Below, in pieces: positions 19,113 through 27,195 of a stretch of 48,309 nt of DNA; positions within the stretch are counted from its first letter, which is position 1, and every line of letters begins with the position of its first letter. The position numbers and the translations under genes were made by a program. The notes under the pieces were generated by a model. It had not been told where the DNA came from, ran no database searches, and worked only from the letters and a program-made list of their open reading frames with translations. Source of the stretch: an uncultured SAR86 cluster bacterium (GTDB lineage Bacteria; Pseudomonadota; Gammaproteobacteria; Magnimaribacterales; D2472); NCBI GenBank assembly GCA_905478035.1, contig CAJQGX010000009.1, positions 1 through 48,309 of the forward strand, written 5' to 3'.

Positions 19113-20630
19113 ATGGCATATAAAGTTTTAAATAATATTGGATTAATAGATACATCTTCAAATGCATTAACATCATTAAAAACAGGTTTGCTTGTTATGG
19201 TAATAAACAAAGACACAAGTAAAGATCCTGCATTTAAAGATCTAAATAAAGTTTCAAAAACTTATATTTCTAAGACAATCGCATCACATCTAAAAGACAG
19301 TGGAAGTAGTATTCTTTTACCAAAAATTGATGGGATAGAAGCAGAAAATATAATGCTAGTTAAAGGGCTTGATGCCAATGCGCCTATGCATAAATGGATA
19401 AGCTCATATCAAGCTATTGCAAAAAAAGCTAATAGTATCAATGCCAAAGATCTTTCAATCATGAGTGGAGCAATATCTCCTTCAGGAAAAGATGAGTTAT
19501 GGCTCATTGAAATGATTGCTAAGACAGTGGAATCTAATGTTTATATTTTCTCAGAGACAAAAAATAAAACTGCAAAGAAACCAAGTGTAAAAAAACTTAC
19601 TATAGTTACATCAGGCCTTAAAGGAGCCGCTTTAACAAAAGCAAAGGCAGCTGCAAAAAAAGGTTATGCAATTGGTGAAGGTGTAAATACAGCTAAATAC
19701 TTAGGAGACCTCCCTGCCAATCATTGCACACCAAGAATTATTGAAAGAAAAGTAAAGGCAATGACAAAGGATTTTCCTAAACTTAAAGTTAAATCATTTA
19801 ACGAAAAAGATCTTGAAAAAATGGGTATGGGTTCGTTTTTAAGTGTTTCAAGAGGAAGCGCTGAGCCTGCAAGAATGATGGTAATTGAATATAAAGGTGG
19901 TAAACCTTCAGAGAAACCTGTGGCCCTAGTTGGCAAAGGTGTGACATTTGATACAGGTGGCGTTTCTATAAAACCAAGTCCAGCTATGGATGAAATGAAA
20001 TGGGATATGTGTGGAGCAGCAACAGTTTTTGGAGTGATGTCCACCTTAGCTAGAGTTAATGCAAATGTTAATGTTGTTGGTGTAATGGCATGCGCTGAAA
20101 ACATGTGCTCATCAACAGCAACCAAGCCTGGAGACGTTGTTACATCAATGTCTGGTCAAACTATTGAAATCCTTAACACAGATGCTGAAGGCAGGTTAAT
20201 TCTTGCTGATGCTTTGACTTATGTAGGCAAATACAAGCCTTCTCATGTCATTGATATGGCAACTCTTACTGGAGCTGTAGTAGTTGCCTTAGGAAGACAT
20301 GCTAGTGGAGTCATGGCAAATGATCAGCATCTTGCTGACATGATTATAGATGCTGGAGAAGAATCTGGTGATAGAGCATGGCAACTTCCATTATGGGATG
20401 AGCATCAATCATGTACTAAAACAAGATATGCCGATTTAGCTAATATTGGCGGAGGCAGAGAAGCAGGTACAATTCATGCTGCAGCATTCTTGTCTAAGTT
20501 TACCAATGATTACAAATGGGCTCATATAGATATTGCTGCAACTGCATCGCATAGCTCGCCTATAAAAGCTGGAACTGGTAGACCTGTTCCGTTACTAAGT
20601 GAACTACTTTTAAGCAAAAAATTAAAATAA
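19113..20630 (+). CDS. pepA: Leucyl (cytosol) aminopeptidase, M17 family
   Basis: Two-metal aminopeptidase that trims peptides from their N-terminus; E. coli PepA also binds DNA at the carAB promoter and at Xer recombination sites. Its 505 residues carry the full catalytic set: K275 and D280 in VGKGVTFDTGG, D298 in MKWDMCGA, and D357, E359 and R361 in NTDAEGRLILADAL. The N-terminal macrodomain-like region spans about 1-165. A good Shine-Dalgarno (AGGAG, 19101-19105) lies 7 bases before the ATG. valS follows after 16 bases; holC, normally between them, is missing. No evidence here shows whether the carAB regulatory role is kept. Confidence 0.97.
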   Translation: MAYKVLNNIGLIDTSSNALTSLKTGLLVMVINKDTSKDPAFKDLNKVSKTYISKTIASHLKDSGSSILLPKIDGIEAENIMLVKGLDANAPMHKWISSYQAIAKKANSINAKDLSIMSGAISPSGKDELWLIEMIAKTVESNVYIFSETKNKTAKKPSVKKLTIVTSGLKGAALTKAKAAAKKGYAIGEGVNTAKYLGDLPANHCTPRIIERKVKAMTKDFPKLKVKSFNEKDLEKMGMGSFLSVSRGSAEPARMMVIEYKGGKPSEKPVALVGKGVTFDTGGVSIKPSPAMDEMKWDMCGAATVFGVMSTLARVNANVNVVGVMACAENMCSSTATKPGDVVTSMSGQTIEILNTDAEGRLILADALTYVGKYKPSHVIDMATLTGAVVVALGRHASGVMANDQHLADMIIDAGEESGDRAWQLPLWDEHQSCTKTRYADLANIGGGREAGTIHAAAFLSKFTNDYKWAHIDIAATASHSSPIKAGTGRPVPLLSELLLSKKLK

Positions 20631-20646
20631 AGCTATTCCAAAAAAT

Positions 20647-22866
20647 ATGGATAAACAGTACTTCCCTACAGATATAGAAGAAAAGTGGGTAAAAATTTGG
20701 TCTCAGAGAAAGGTAACTAATACAGACTCAAGCGAGTCTTTCTCTCAAGTCATTCCTCCTCCAAATGTTACTGGTACACTGCATATGGGGCATAGTTTTC
20801 AATACGCTATTATGGATTTCTATACAAGATATAACCATATGGCAGGAAAAGATGCCTATTGGCAAGTAGGAAGTGATCATGCTGGAATTGCAACTCAGAT
20901 GCTTGTTGAAAATAATCTAGCTAAGAAAGAAATTACAAGAAAAGATCTTGGTAGGGAAAAATTTCTTGAAGAAGTTTGGGATTGGAAAAATTACTCAGAA
21001 GAAAAAATTACCTCACAAATTAAAAGACTAGGAAGTACTGTAGATTGGGATAAGTATCGCTTTACACTCGATGATGGTTTTAATGAAGCTGTTATTAAAG
21101 CATTTGTAGAACTGCATAGAAAAGGCAAAATTTATAGAGGCTATAGGCTTGTTAATTGGGACCCATCACTTAAAACAGCTGTTTCTGATTTAGAAGTCAT
21201 AAGGCAAGAAAAAGACGGATTATTATGGCATATCAAGTATCCAATTGAAGGAACTGATGACTTTATTACAGTTGCCACTACAAGACCTGAAACAATGTTT
21301 GGCGATATGGCAATTGCAGTTAACCCAAATGATGAAAGATACAAAAAGTTAATTGGTAAGAATATTGTTTTACCCTTTGTGGGAAGAAAAATTCCTATAC
21401 TGGCTGATGAGTATGTAGATATGGAATTTGGGACTGGTTGTCTAAAAATAACGCCTGGTCATGACTTTAATGATTATGAAATTGGCAAAAAATATTCATT
21501 ACATGAAGTAAATGGCCGGGTTAAAACCTCTGAAACTGGCAGCGATTTTGAACCTATAAATATATTCAATGATGATGCTTGGTCAAATGATAATGTACCC
21601 GCACCTTTTAATAACCTTGACCGGTTTAAAGTAAGAAAACTTGTTATAGAAAAATTGAGTGAGCTATCTCTATTAGAAAAAGAAGAAAAATATCATATCA
21701 GCGTCCCTAGAGGCGAAAGATCCAATGTTGTTATAGAGCCTAAATTGAGTCATCAATGGTATGTAAAAACATCTGAGATGGCAGCAAGAGCTAATGAGGC
21801 TGTAAATAACGGTGACATTAAATTTCATCCTCAAAACTGGGATAAGACATATTTTAATTGGATGGATAACATACAAGACTGGTGTATTAGTAGGCAGATA
21901 TGGTGGGGCCATAGAATACCTGCCTGGTATGACAGTGAAGGTAATGTTTATGTTGGTCATAATGAAGAGGAAGTCAGAACTCAATATAATTTAGATACTA
22001 GAGAACTTAATCAAGATGATGATGTTCTTGATACGTGGTTCTCTTCAAGTTTATGGCCTTTTGCATCAATGGGCTGGCCCAATGAAACCAATGATTTTAA
22101 AAAACACTTTCCAACCTCATTGCTGGTAACTGGTTTTGATATTATTTTTTTCTGGGTGGCCAGAATGATGATGATGAGTCTAGAGTTTACAGATCAAATT
22201 CCATTTAAAGATGTATATGTGACTGGCCTTATTAGAGATGAGAATGGTCAGAAAATGTCGAAATCAAAAGGGAATGTTATTGATCCATTAGATCTAATTT
22301 ATGGGATATCTCAAGACGAATTGGTAGAAAAAAGAACCTCGAACCTTATGCAGGAAAAAATTGCCCAAAAAATTGAACGCAAAACAAGAAATCAATTCCC
22401 CAAAGGTATTGAGTCATATGGAACAGACGCATTAAGGATGACGTTTTACTCTTTAGCAACACATACCAAGGACATTAGCTTTGAATTTGGAAGATTGAAG
22501 GGTTATAGAAACTTTTGTACGAAAATATGGAATGCAGCAAGATTTATAAACGGCTACCCTGTAGGTAATGAAATTTTTGATCCTAAAACTGATGCAGATA
22601 AATTAATAATGGATGAATTTCAAAAAACAAAAAATAAAATACAAAAAAATATTGAGGCTTACAGATTGGATTTTGCTATAAACGAAGTCTATGAATTTTT
22701 TTGGAGTAAATTTTGTGACGTATATATTGAAGAATGTAAGAAGTCAGGAAAAACTGAGAACCTTAGGCCCATGCTAAAAGAAATATTAATAATGATGCAT
22801 CCATTTGCTCCCTTCATAACTGAAGAGATACATAGTTTATTGTTTGATAGCACTATTATTCAGTGA
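20647..22866 (+). CDS. valS: Valine-tRNA ligase lacking the C-terminal coiled-coil domain
   Basis: Class I aminoacyl-tRNA synthetase charging tRNA-Val. The HIGH motif is HMGH (46-49), the editing (CP1) domain contains TTRPETMFGDMAIAVNP, and KMSKSKGN is near residue 535, all intact. After KMSKS only about 205 residues remain against about 395 in E. coli. The reading frame stops just after the helix-bundle motif HPFAPFITEEIHSLLF, so the end of the anticodon-binding region and the whole C-terminal coiled-coil arm are absent. The total is 739 residues versus 951. The missing part is not present downstream in any frame, because the ABC gene begins 12 bases later. Catalysis and editing look functional. 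A sequencing deletion is possible but would have to land neatly before the next gene. Confidence 0.95.
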   Translation: MDKQYFPTDIEEKWVKIWSQRKVTNTDSSESFSQVIPPPNVTGTLHMGHSFQYAIMDFYTRYNHMAGKDAYWQVGSDHAGIATQMLVENNLAKKEITRKDLGREKFLEEVWDWKNYSEEKITSQIKRLGSTVDWDKYRFTLDDGFNEAVIKAFVELHRKGKIYRGYRLVNWDPSLKTAVSDLEVIRQEKDGLLWHIKYPIEGTDDFITVATTRPETMFGDMAIAVNPNDERYKKLIGKNIVLPFVGRKIPILADEYVDMEFGTGCLKITPGHDFNDYEIGKKYSLHEVNGRVKTSETGSDFEPINIFNDDAWSNDNVPAPFNNLDRFKVRKLVIEKLSELSLLEKEEKYHISVPRGERSNVVIEPKLSHQWYVKTSEMAARANEAVNNGDIKFHPQNWDKTYFNWMDNIQDWCISRQIWWGHRIPAWYDSEGNVYVGHNEEEVRTQYNLDTRELNQDDDVLDTWFSSSLWPFASMGWPNETNDFKKHFPTSLLVTGFDIIFFWVARMMMMSLEFTDQIPFKDVYVTGLIRDENGQKMSKSKGNVIDPLDLIYGISQDELVEKRTSNLMQEKIAQKIERKTRNQFPKGIESYGTDALRMTFYSLATHTKDISFEFGRLKGYRNFCTKIWNAARFINGYPVGNEIFDPKTDADKLIMDEFQKTKNKIQKNIEAYRLDFAINEVYEFFWSKFCDVYIEECKKSGKTENLRPMLKEILIMMHPFAPFITEEIHSLLFDSTIIQ

Positions 22867-22878
22867 AATAAAGCTCCT

Positions 22879-23643
22879 ATGAGTATTATTAACGCGTCAG
22901 GCCTTGTTAAAAAATATAAAGATCCTGAAGATAAATCAAAGATTTTTAATGCAGTAAATGGGGTTTCTTTGTCTATTAATTCTGGTGAGATCTTTGGGAT
23001 ACTTGGGCCCAATGGGGCCGGTAAGACCACGACTCTCGAAATGCTGGAAGGTCTTAAGGATATTGATGAAGGCTCGGCCTCAATCAATTCAATCGATGTT
23101 TCAAGCAACCCGTATGAAGTAAAAAAATTCATTGGAGTCCAGCTTCAGGCTAATGAATATTTTGATAATATGACATTGGTAGAATTACTTAAATTATTCT
23201 TAGCATTATATAACTCTTCACATGATCCGCTAGAGTTACTCAAAAGAGTAAAACTAGAAGACAAAGCAAATGCTAATGCAAATGAATTATCTGGAGGTCA
23301 GAAACAGAGGTTTTCAATAGCTTCAGCATTAGTCAATAATCCCTTAGTTTTATTTCTTGATGAGCCAACAACGGGTTTGGATCCTCAAGCAAAGAGAAAT
23401 ATTTGGGAGCTTGTCCAAGAACTTAATAGCACTGGTATGACTATAGTTTTGACCACTCACAACATGGAAGAAGCAGAGTTCTTATGCCATAGGATAGCGA
23501 TTATGGATTATGGCAAAATTATTGCAGAGGATTCCCCCAAAAACTTAATTATGGAACATGCTCCTAATAAAATTAGAGAAATAAAATATGGAAATATGGA
23601 AGATGTATTTATAGCTTTAACAGGTCACGGATTAAGAGATTAA
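22879..23643 (+). CDS. ABC-2 type exporter, ATP-binding subunit
   Basis: ATPase of a two-gene ABC exporter. Its 254 residues contain Walker A GPNGAGKTTT (43-52), the signature LSGGQKQRFSIA (137-148), Walker B LVLFLDEPTTGLDP (156-169) and the switch histidine in TTHNMEEAEFL. The C-terminal DVFIALTGHGLRD resembles the end of DrrA/CcmA-type ATPases. The substrate cannot be read from the sequence; relatives export drugs, polysaccharides or lipids. It starts 12 bases after the shortened valS without an evident ribosome binding site, and its permease follows after 1 base. Base composition near Walker A is richer in G+C than the neighbours, but glycine codons explain much of that. Confidence 0.92.
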   Translation: MSIINASGLVKKYKDPEDKSKIFNAVNGVSLSINSGEIFGILGPNGAGKTTTLEMLEGLKDIDEGSASINSIDVSSNPYEVKKFIGVQLQANEYFDNMTLVELLKLFLALYNSSHDPLELLKRVKLEDKANANANELSGGQKQRFSIASALVNNPLVLFLDEPTTGLDPQAKRNIWELVQELNSTGMTIVLTTHNMEEAEFLCHRIAIMDYGKIIAEDSPKNLIMEHAPNKIREIKYGNMEDVFIALTGHGLRD

Positions 23644-23644
23644 G

Positions 23645-24733
23645 ATGCTTAGCAAACCTCAATTATATTTAACTAAAGTTTTTATTCAGATATTTCTCAG
23701 AAATAAGCAATATATTTTTTTTAGTCTCTTACTACCAGTTGTAATTTTAGGAATTGTGGGCTTGAATAATGGAGAAAGAGACCCGGTAGATATTGGTCTG
23801 GTTGACAACTCGAACTCAAATATTTCTAAAGAGTTTATTAATAAACTTTCTAACAATGCATTATTTAATATCAATCAATCTGATGAAGATAGTCTAAGAA
23901 ATAAACTTATTAAAGGTGAACTGACATTAATACTTGTACTACCAAATGATATGGGAAATACAAATAAAACAACAAATATCAAATTACTAGCAGACAAATC
24001 ACAAATTAATTTTATTGAGGCCATAAAGCCAATTATCAATGAGACACTCATGAGTGTTGAGAGAGAAATTTCTGAGAAAATACCTATGTTTAGCCTTGAT
24101 ATAGAAGATATTAAAGCAAGAACTCAAACTTACTTAGATTTTTTATTGCCAGGTATTATGGCATTTATGCTTATGAACCTCAGTATTGCTGGTAGCGGAT
24201 TTAATGTTGTTGAATTTAGAAGAAGAGGAATACTTAAAAGATTGTTTGTTACTCCAATTAAACCAATAGATTTTGTCTCTGCAATAGTTGTTGCTCGTAT
24301 GGTTATTGTTCTTGGTCAGTTGAGTGTTATTTTTAGTTTTGCCTTTTTCTTTTTAGATGTAAATATTGTTGGGAGCATTGCCCATTTATTTTTCGTTATT
24401 ATGGTTAGCGTATTAATGTTTCTAACTTTAGGGTTTTCAATTGGGAGCTTGGCTAAAACTCAAGAATCGGTTGGTGTGATAGCTTCTATTTTTATTTATC
24501 CTCAGATAGTTATGTCAGGGGTTTTTTTTCCAATAGAAACTTTACCCGAATTTATTCAACCATTTTCAGAAATATTACCTCTTTCAATAGTTGCAGATGC
24601 CATGAGATCGATTTCTAGTGACGGCCTTTCATTATTGGCTGTTTATAAGAACATGATTGGAATAAGCATATGGATTATTATAGGTGCCTTTATCTCAACA
24701 AAGCTATTTGTATGGAAAGAGGTTGCAGGGTAA
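23645..24733 (+). CDS. ABC-2 type exporter, permease subunit
   Basis: Membrane partner of the preceding ATPase. Its 362 residues show one N-terminal membrane helix (about 20-40: FFSLLLPVVILGIVGL), a roughly 130-residue extracytoplasmic domain (about 45-170) and five C-terminal helices beginning FLLPGIMAFMLMNLSIAG. The family-typical segment EFRRRGILKRLFVTPIKP lies between helices two and three, and VMSGVFFPIETLPEFIQPFSEILPLS lies before the last helix. This layout matches YhhJ/DrrB/LPS-type ABC-2 permeases with a large second domain. The gene abuts the ATPase, so a homodimeric permease plus two ATPases is expected. It converges on the elaA-like gene with a 30-base gap holding no terminator hairpin. 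Confidence 0.92.
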   Translation: MLSKPQLYLTKVFIQIFLRNKQYIFFSLLLPVVILGIVGLNNGERDPVDIGLVDNSNSNISKEFINKLSNNALFNINQSDEDSLRNKLIKGELTLILVLPNDMGNTNKTTNIKLLADKSQINFIEAIKPIINETLMSVEREISEKIPMFSLDIEDIKARTQTYLDFLLPGIMAFMLMNLSIAGSGFNVVEFRRRGILKRLFVTPIKPIDFVSAIVVARMVIVLGQLSVIFSFAFFFLDVNIVGSIAHLFFVIMVSVLMFLTLGFSIGSLAKTQESVGVIASIFIYPQIVMSGVFFPIETLPEFIQPFSEILPLSIVADAMRSISSDGLSLLAVYKNMIGISIWIIIGAFISTKLFVWKEVAG

Positions 24734-24763
24734 TTTATGGTATCTTCAACAACCTTTATATGA

Positions 24764-25222
24764 CTATTGAGTGGGAATAAAATACATTTGTATATGATCA
24801 ATATCATCTTCTAGGTAAACTTCTCCTCGCGCTGTAAAACCTAGCTCACAATAAAAATTTTCTAGTCTATGTTGGGCCGAAATAATAATTTCAGTATCAG
24901 GGTAATGCTTGCTGAGATATGAGATACCCTCTTTCGTCAGATTTTGTCCCAATTGTTCTCCTCTCTTAGAATCATCTACAACTATCCTGCCTAGAGATGC
25001 TCCTTCGTATTTAATTCCAGGAGGAAAAGCCCTTAAATAAGAAATAAGACCCTCGTCATCATAACCAAGCAAGTGAAATGCATCTTGATCTGAAAAATCT
25101 GCATCTAAATATGGGCAATCTTGTTCAACAATGAAAACCTTTTGTCTTAAATGAATCATCTCATATAACTCATCTCTTGTTAGATCTGAGAATGTTTTCC
25201 AAATATAGTTTACTTTTTTCAC
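24764..25222 (-). CDS. ElaA-like GNAT family N-acetyltransferase
   Basis: Acetyl-CoA dependent N-acetyltransferase of unknown substrate. It resembles E. coli ElaA along its length: LRQKVFIVEQDCPYLDAD (ElaA has a similar VFVVEQNCPYQDID), the acetyl-CoA loop region GRIVVDDSKRGEQLGQNL, AQHRLENFYCELGF, and an ending with the pattern EDDIDHIQMYF. I start it at a GTG at 25222, giving 152 residues, close to ElaA length. The frame is open to another GTG at 25273, but those 17 residues have no counterpart and a TATAAT-like AT-rich element lies between the two starts. Neither start has a good ribosome binding site. Confidence 0.85.
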   Translation of the reverse strand: MKKVNYIWKTFSDLTRDELYEMIHLRQKVFIVEQDCPYLDADFSDQDAFHLLGYDDEGLISYLRAFPPGIKYEGASLGRIVVDDSKRGEQLGQNLTKEGISYLSKHYPDTEIIISAQHRLENFYCELGFTARGEVYLEDDIDHIQMYFIPTQ

Positions 25223-25321
25223 ATTTAGATGATTTATTGACTGCAAACAATTATATAATAATGGAACTCTCACTTGTGAGTTCTGTAAACTCTTTTAATT
25301 CAAACTAAATAGGAAGAAATA

Positions 25322-25807
25322 ATGTCAAATCTATATAGCCAAGTTGTAAAAAAATCTGACATGACTGATATAACTTTAAATGAATTCAAAAATAAAGTTT
25401 TATTAATTGTTAATGTTGCAAGTGAATGCGGCCTTACATATCAGTATGAGGCACTTCAGGATCTGCATAATAAATATAATGCAGATGGTTTAGAAATCCT
25501 TGGATTCCCTTGTAATCAGTTTGGAGCTCAAGAACCTGGATCAAATGAAGAAATACAATTTTTTTGTACTGAAAAGTATGATGTCAGTTTTAGCTTGTTT
25601 GATAAAATCGATGTCAATGGTGATAGCGCAGCCCCAATTTATCAATTCTTAAAAAAAGACAACCCCTCTGAATCTGGATCTGATGATATTGAATGGAATT
25701 TTACAAAATTCTTAGTTAGTAGAGATGGTGAAATAATCATGAGATTCGGGCCAAAAACTGAGCCTGAAGAAATAAAAAAAGATATAGAGGAGCTTCTAAA
25801 TGTCTAA
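25322..25807 (+). CDS. Glutathione peroxidase family protein (first of a tandem pair)
   Basis: Thiol peroxidase of the GPx/BtuE family reducing hydrogen peroxide and organic or lipid hydroperoxides. At 161 residues it is usual for bacterial GPx. The peroxidatic cysteine is in NVASECGLT (C36), so this is a Cys rather than a selenocysteine enzyme. The rest of the catalytic tetrad is Q70 and W125-N126 (EWNFTKFLV). Two further cysteines (C64 in GFPCNQF, C82 in FFCTEKY) are present; C82 is where thioredoxin-dependent members keep the resolving cysteine, so thioredoxin rather than glutathione may be the reductant. There is a good Shine-Dalgarno (AGGAAG, 25311-25316). It overlaps the second copy by 8 bases. 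Confidence 0.94.
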   Translation: MSNLYSQVVKKSDMTDITLNEFKNKVLLIVNVASECGLTYQYEALQDLHNKYNADGLEILGFPCNQFGAQEPGSNEEIQFFCTEKYDVSFSLFDKIDVNGDSAAPIYQFLKKDNPSESGSDDIEWNFTKFLVSRDGEIIMRFGPKTEPEEIKKDIEELLNV

Positions 25808-26282
25808 AAATATTTATGATCATGTTGTAAAAGATGCCAATATGAATGAAATTTCGATTGGTTCATTTAAGAATAAAGTTTTATTGGTAGTCAATGTTGC
25901 AAGTCAATGCGGATTCACTTATCAGTATGAGGGACTTCAAAAATTATATAGTAAATATGCCAAAGATGGATTAGAGGTTCTTGGATTCCCTTGTAATCAG
26001 TTTAAAGGACAAGAACCTGGATCAAACGAAGAAATACAATTTTTTTGTACTGAAAAATATGATGTCTCATTCAATATTTTTAATAAGATTGATGTGAATG
26101 GTAAGGATACTGATCCATTTTATGATTTTCTAAAAAATGAGCGTCCTGGAGTAATGGGAACAAAAAATATTAAATGGAATTTCTCAAAATTCTTAGTTAA
26201 TAAAGATGGTGAGGTTGTGAAGCGATATGGACCAACAACCAAACCGGAATCTATTGAATCAGATATCATTAAGTTACTCTGA
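25800..26282 (+). CDS. Glutathione peroxidase family protein (second of a tandem pair)
   Basis: Paralogue of the preceding gene with the same motif set: C37 in NVASQCGFT, C65 in GFPCNQF, Q71, FFCTEKY, and the Trp-Asn pair in KWNFSKFLV. At 160 residues it is roughly 60% identical to its neighbour by eye, with an 87-base block (25980-26066 against 25499-25585) differing at only 6 positions. The ATG lies inside the end of the first gene, so the two are made from one mRNA. It ends 2 bases from the convergent rimI stop. Keeping two peroxidases in a compact genome suggests different substrates or a dosage need, but that is inference. Confidence 0.94.
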   Translation: MSKNIYDHVVKDANMNEISIGSFKNKVLLVVNVASQCGFTYQYEGLQKLYSKYAKDGLEVLGFPCNQFKGQEPGSNEEIQFFCTEKYDVSFNIFNKIDVNGKDTDPFYDFLKNERPGVMGTKNIKWNFSKFLVNKDGEVVKRYGPTTKPESIESDIIKLL

Positions 26283-26284
26283 TA

Positions 26285-26722
26285 TCAGAATTCTATAGAC
26301 ATCAACAACGCATCCTCAGGATTATCTCCAGAATAATATTTTTCTCTTATGGCATCCTTTTGAAATCCGTATTTTTGATAAAATTTTATTGCTTTCTCAT
26401 TACTTATTCGTACCTCAAGAAAGATTTTTTTGACTCCCATCGCCTTGCACTGACTGAACATAGATTTAACTAACAATGATCCCATGCCTTTAGACTGCTC
26501 ACTTTCTTTAACTGCAATATTTAAAAGATGCGCTTCTGGTCTTATTGGAGAAAAAATTAAAAAACCCAGTATTCTTCCTTCTTCTTTGCATACTAGACCA
26601 TGATGACCAACCTCAAAAGAGGACTTAAAGTTATCAAATGACCATGGTGATGGATTGGTTGAAACTTCAATTCTATATGCCTCTTCAAGATCGCTGATAT
26701 CTAGTAATGAGATTTTGTACAT
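26285..26722 (-). CDS. rimI: Ribosomal-protein-S18-alanine N-acetyltransferase RimI
   Basis: GNAT enzyme that acetylates the N-terminal alanine of ribosomal protein S18. Its 145 residues show the GNAT core: LLNIAVKESEQSKGMGSLLVKSMF (acetyl-CoA binding loop, about residues 67-90) and the RimI-typical C-terminal stretch LEVRISNEKAIKFYQKYGFQKDAIREKYY, then NPEDALLMSIEF. The ATG overlaps the holD TAA by one base, reproducing the holD-rimI pair of E. coli, which favours RimI over other GNAT proteins. It converges with the second peroxidase gene with only 2 bases between the stops. Confidence 0.92.
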   Translation of the reverse strand: MYKISLLDISDLEEAYRIEVSTNPSPWSFDNFKSSFEVGHHGLVCKEEGRILGFLIFSPIRPEAHLLNIAVKESEQSKGMGSLLVKSMFSQCKAMGVKKIFLEVRISNEKAIKFYQKYGFQKDAIREKYYSGDNPEDALLMSIEF

Positions 26723-27162
26723 TATTTAACGAGATCTTTTTTTATTTTTTCCCATAAAGGCTTTTTTAAGCTAGGTGTTTTTATTATTTCTTGTAAAGTA
26801 TTAGACCTTATTACTGGTATAGGCATATTTATTTGATAATTGTCATTATTAAAAATAATAATTCCAGCCAACTCCTTCTTTGATGAAATTATTTTTTCCA
26901 AGTCTTTGGTTGATTCAAAATGTATAGTTTCAATTATCTCATTTGATTGATTGGGCTTAATAGCATTAACAATAGCCTTGAGAAGGCTTGCTTGATCTTC
27001 AGATAAATCATTAAAACAAATATCAAGTAATGTTAGAATATTCCCTTTTTGATAAGTATAAATCTCTTGATCATTGGTTGTTTCTTTATCTGAGCGAAAA
27101 GAATACCTTGTAACACCAATCTCTTTTAAGATAAGGTTGGTTTTAATAGATGAAGTAATCAT
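26722..27162 (-). CDS. holD: DNA polymerase III psi subunit (divergent HolD)
   Basis: Psi links the clamp loader to chi, the subunit that contacts single-strand binding protein. The protein has 146 residues (E. coli 137) and overall similarity is low, but two signatures fit. LKEIGVTRYSFR (12-23) matches the E. coli N-terminal LQQLGITQWSLR, the segment that docks on the clamp-loader collar. The C-terminal KKPLWEKIKKDL matches the family ending with its conserved LW. The strongest argument is context: it overlaps rimI by one base as in E. coli. holC, coding for the chi partner, is missing from its usual place between pepA and valS, so chi is either elsewhere or absent. It is divergent from leuA across 33 bases. 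Confidence 0.78.
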   Translation of the reverse strand: MITSSIKTNLILKEIGVTRYSFRSDKETTNDQEIYTYQKGNILTLLDICFNDLSEDQASLLKAIVNAIKPNQSNEIIETIHFESTKDLEKIISSKKELAGIIIFNNDNYQINMPIPVIRSNTLQEIIKTPSLKKPLWEKIKKDLVK

Positions 27163-27195
27163 AGAAATAAAATATTAACATTTACTTAATACAAA

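Noticed and set aside
19721..20125. Long minus-strand open frame inside pepA (and similar opposite-strand frames inside dnaE, carB and dxr)
   Set aside because: They lie wholly within well-recognised genes, lack ribosome binding sites and have no recognisable motifs.
22860..23132. Minus-strand open frame over the start of the ABC ATPase, or a frameshifted valS 3' end
   Set aside because: It is the reverse shadow of the ATPase gene. None of the frames downstream of the valS stop reads like the missing ValS C-terminus.
24734..24763. Rho-independent terminator between the convergent exporter permease and the elaA-like gene
   Set aside because: The 30 bases contain no G+C-rich stem followed by a T run.
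25223..25273. Longer elaA-like protein starting at the GTG at 25273
   Set aside because: The 17 additional residues have no counterpart in ElaA, and an AT-rich promoter-like element lies within them.
27163..27195. Leucine attenuator leader before leuA
   Set aside because: The gap is only 33 bases, with no leader peptide, leucine codon run or hairpin.
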